Made by a program: the position numbers and the translations under genes. The notes below the pieces were generated by a model, which saw only the letters and a list, made by a program, of their open reading frames with translations, did no database searches and was not told where the DNA came from. Shown in pieces: positions 35,199 to 36,143 of a stretch of 36,143 bases of DNA. This DNA comes from an uncultured Chitinophagaceae bacterium (GTDB lineage: Bacteria > Bacteroidota > Bacteroidia > Chitinophagales > Chitinophagaceae), in assembly GCA_937858715.1 (NCBI GenBank), contig CALLZY010000208.1, positions 1 to 36,143 of the forward strand, read 5' to 3'. Numbering within the stretch: position 1 is the first letter of the stretch; each line of letters begins with the position of its first letter.

Positions 35199-36143
35199 CT
35201 ACTTCATTTTTATTTTGTACTGATACTTACCTGAACCTGTTTTTATTATCTTCTTACTACCGGGTAAATAGATGTCAGCAGTTGTATTTGCCGGTATTGT
35301 TACATCCAATACAAATATTCCGTTTTCAATTTTCCAGTCACTCACTACTTCACCATAAACCGATTGATAAGTTGCTTTTGCAAATGTTATATCACCCACT
35401 GGTTGCGGTTTAATAACTATTCTCTTATATGCCAAAGTGCTTTCCGTTTGCCGTATGCCTGCCAAACCGGTATAAAACCATTCCATCAAATGTCCGAGCA
35501 TAAAATGGTTATTGCTCACAATAGGCAGCCCCTGCCAGGACTCAGTTAAAGCGGTGGCTCCGTTTGCAATCTGGTATCCATAACCGGGCACATCAGTCCT
35601 GTTGTTCATTTTGTAAATGACATCATTACGGCCAGCATCAGTAAGTACTTTCAAAAGGTGATGAAAACCAATATCGCCACTGGTCAGAGCATAGTTACGC
35701 TGTTCAATATCCCTTACAATGTTTTGTATTACGGCAGCCTTATCTTTTTCATTTACCAATCCCATACTTACCGCAATGGCGTTGGACGTCTGACTGCCAC
35801 TTCCATATTGTTTGGGTTCAGTATGAAAGAATTTTTTGTTAAAAGCTTTTTTCACACTATCAGCCCAAACCGCATACTTCACTGCATCCTTTGATTTACC
35901 CAAAACAGAAGCAACAGATGTCATCAGGTTCAGGTCATAATAATAATATGCTGTTGCAGTTAACCCCATTGGTGTTAACTGGCAAAAACCGGGGCGGTTG
36001 GGACCAAGGTCATACCAGTCATTCAACCCATACATCAGCAAATAACTGCTGTCTTTACTGCGCAGGTAATTAATATATCGCTGCATGGCCAGGTAGTTCT
36101 TTTTCAACTCTTCTTTATCACCATACCACCGGTACAAATTCCA
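35199..36143 (-). CDS. GH78 alpha-L-rhamnosidase, C-terminal part (5' end off window)
   Basis: The frame is open to the window edge, so codons 36143-36138 (Trp-Asn) belong to it and the TTG at 36137 is internal (WNLYRWYGD). About 314 residues remain: most of the second half of the (alpha/alpha)6 barrel and the Bac_rhamnosid_C beta domain. E in ALTESWQG (35541-35543) matches the GH78 general base position, and NNHFMLGHLMEWFYTGLAGI-like sequence follows. The acid motif is outside the window. It hydrolyses terminal alpha-L-rhamnose. It is distinct from the GH78-BNR fusion at 2231-6205 and probably has another linkage preference. It is followed by the dehydrogenase after one base. Confidence 0.9.
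   Translation of the reverse strand, partial: WNLYRWYGDKEELKKNYLAMQRYINYLRSKDSSYLLMYGLNDWYDLGPNRPGFCQLTPMGLTATAYYYYDLNLMTSVASVLGKSKDAVKYAVWADSVKKAFNKKFFHTEPKQYGSGSQTSNAIAVSMGLVNEKDKAAVIQNIVRDIEQRNYALTSGDIGFHHLLKVLTDAGRNDVIYKMNNRTDVPGYGYQIANGATALTESWQGLPIVSNNHFMLGHLMEWFYTGLAGIRQTESTLAYKRIVIKPQPVGDITFAKATYQSVYGEVVSDWKIENGIFVLDVTIPANTTADIYLPGSKKIIKTGSGKYQYKIKMK

Noticed and set aside
36135-36137. TTG at 36137 as the start of the rightmost GH78 gene
   Set aside because: The frame is open to the window edge and the sequence matches the middle of a GH78 catalytic domain, so the gene simply continues beyond the window.
1-36143. tRNA genes, rRNA, CRISPR arrays, insertion sequences
   Set aside because: No cloverleaf-like segment, regularly spaced repeat array or transposase motif was seen in any gap; gaps are short and filled by the repeats described.

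Overview
The window is a single 36 kb block of Bacteroidota chromosome, most like a Chitinophagaceae-type genome. The signs are a SusC/SusD pair, SusD and GH43 lipoprotein signal peptides ending LASC, AT-rich leaders without clear Shine-Dalgarno sites, and moderate GC. All 21 genes (19 complete, one cut at each end) lie on the minus strand, so transcription runs from high to low coordinates. No tRNA, rRNA, CRISPR array, IS element or regulator gene was found. No stretch longer than 300 bases lacks a gene. The largest gaps are 2051-2230, 31600-31766 and 25645-25756.

Layout in order of transcription. Block A (36143-31767): the 3' part of a GH78 alpha-L-rhamnosidase, a zinc alcohol/polyol dehydrogenase and a GH2 enzyme, separated by 1-2 bases. 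Block B (31599-25757): a DUF3826 protein, SusC and SusD, closed by a strong hairpin terminator. Block C (25644-15432): a PL1-type pectate lyase, a large beta-helix/DUF4955-type protein, a FucP-like MFS sugar transporter, a GH140 apiosidase-like enzyme, a GH43 lipoprotein and a 600-residue BNR propeller protein. Block D (15427-10560): cytoplasmic sugar catabolism, with an L-fucose/L-arabinose-isomerase-family protein, a transketolase split into N and C halves, and a GlpK-like FGGY kinase with a changed substrate pocket. Block E (10563-1): an MGH1-like hydrolase, a GH2 beta-galactosidase-like enzyme, a GH78-BNR fusion, an SGLT-type sodium symporter and a fumarylacetoacetate-hydrolase-family gene that runs off the left end.

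Together this is a polysaccharide utilisation locus for a complex pectin, with rhamnogalacturonan II or an apiose-bearing galacturonan the best guess. Pectate lyase cuts the backbone, SusCD captures and imports oligosaccharides, and GH78, GH2, GH43, GH140 and BNR enzymes trim side chains. The most interesting proposal is that blocks C and D form a release-to-catabolism route for the branched pentose D-apiose: GH140 apiosidase, MFS importer, isomerase, FGGY kinase and split transketolase. This matches the logic of the transketolase pathway known for apiose in other bacteria.

A second theme is that several families of short repeats sit at gene junctions. In several genes they appear to have been absorbed into coding sequence, supplying start codons, signal-peptide cores or C-terminal tails.
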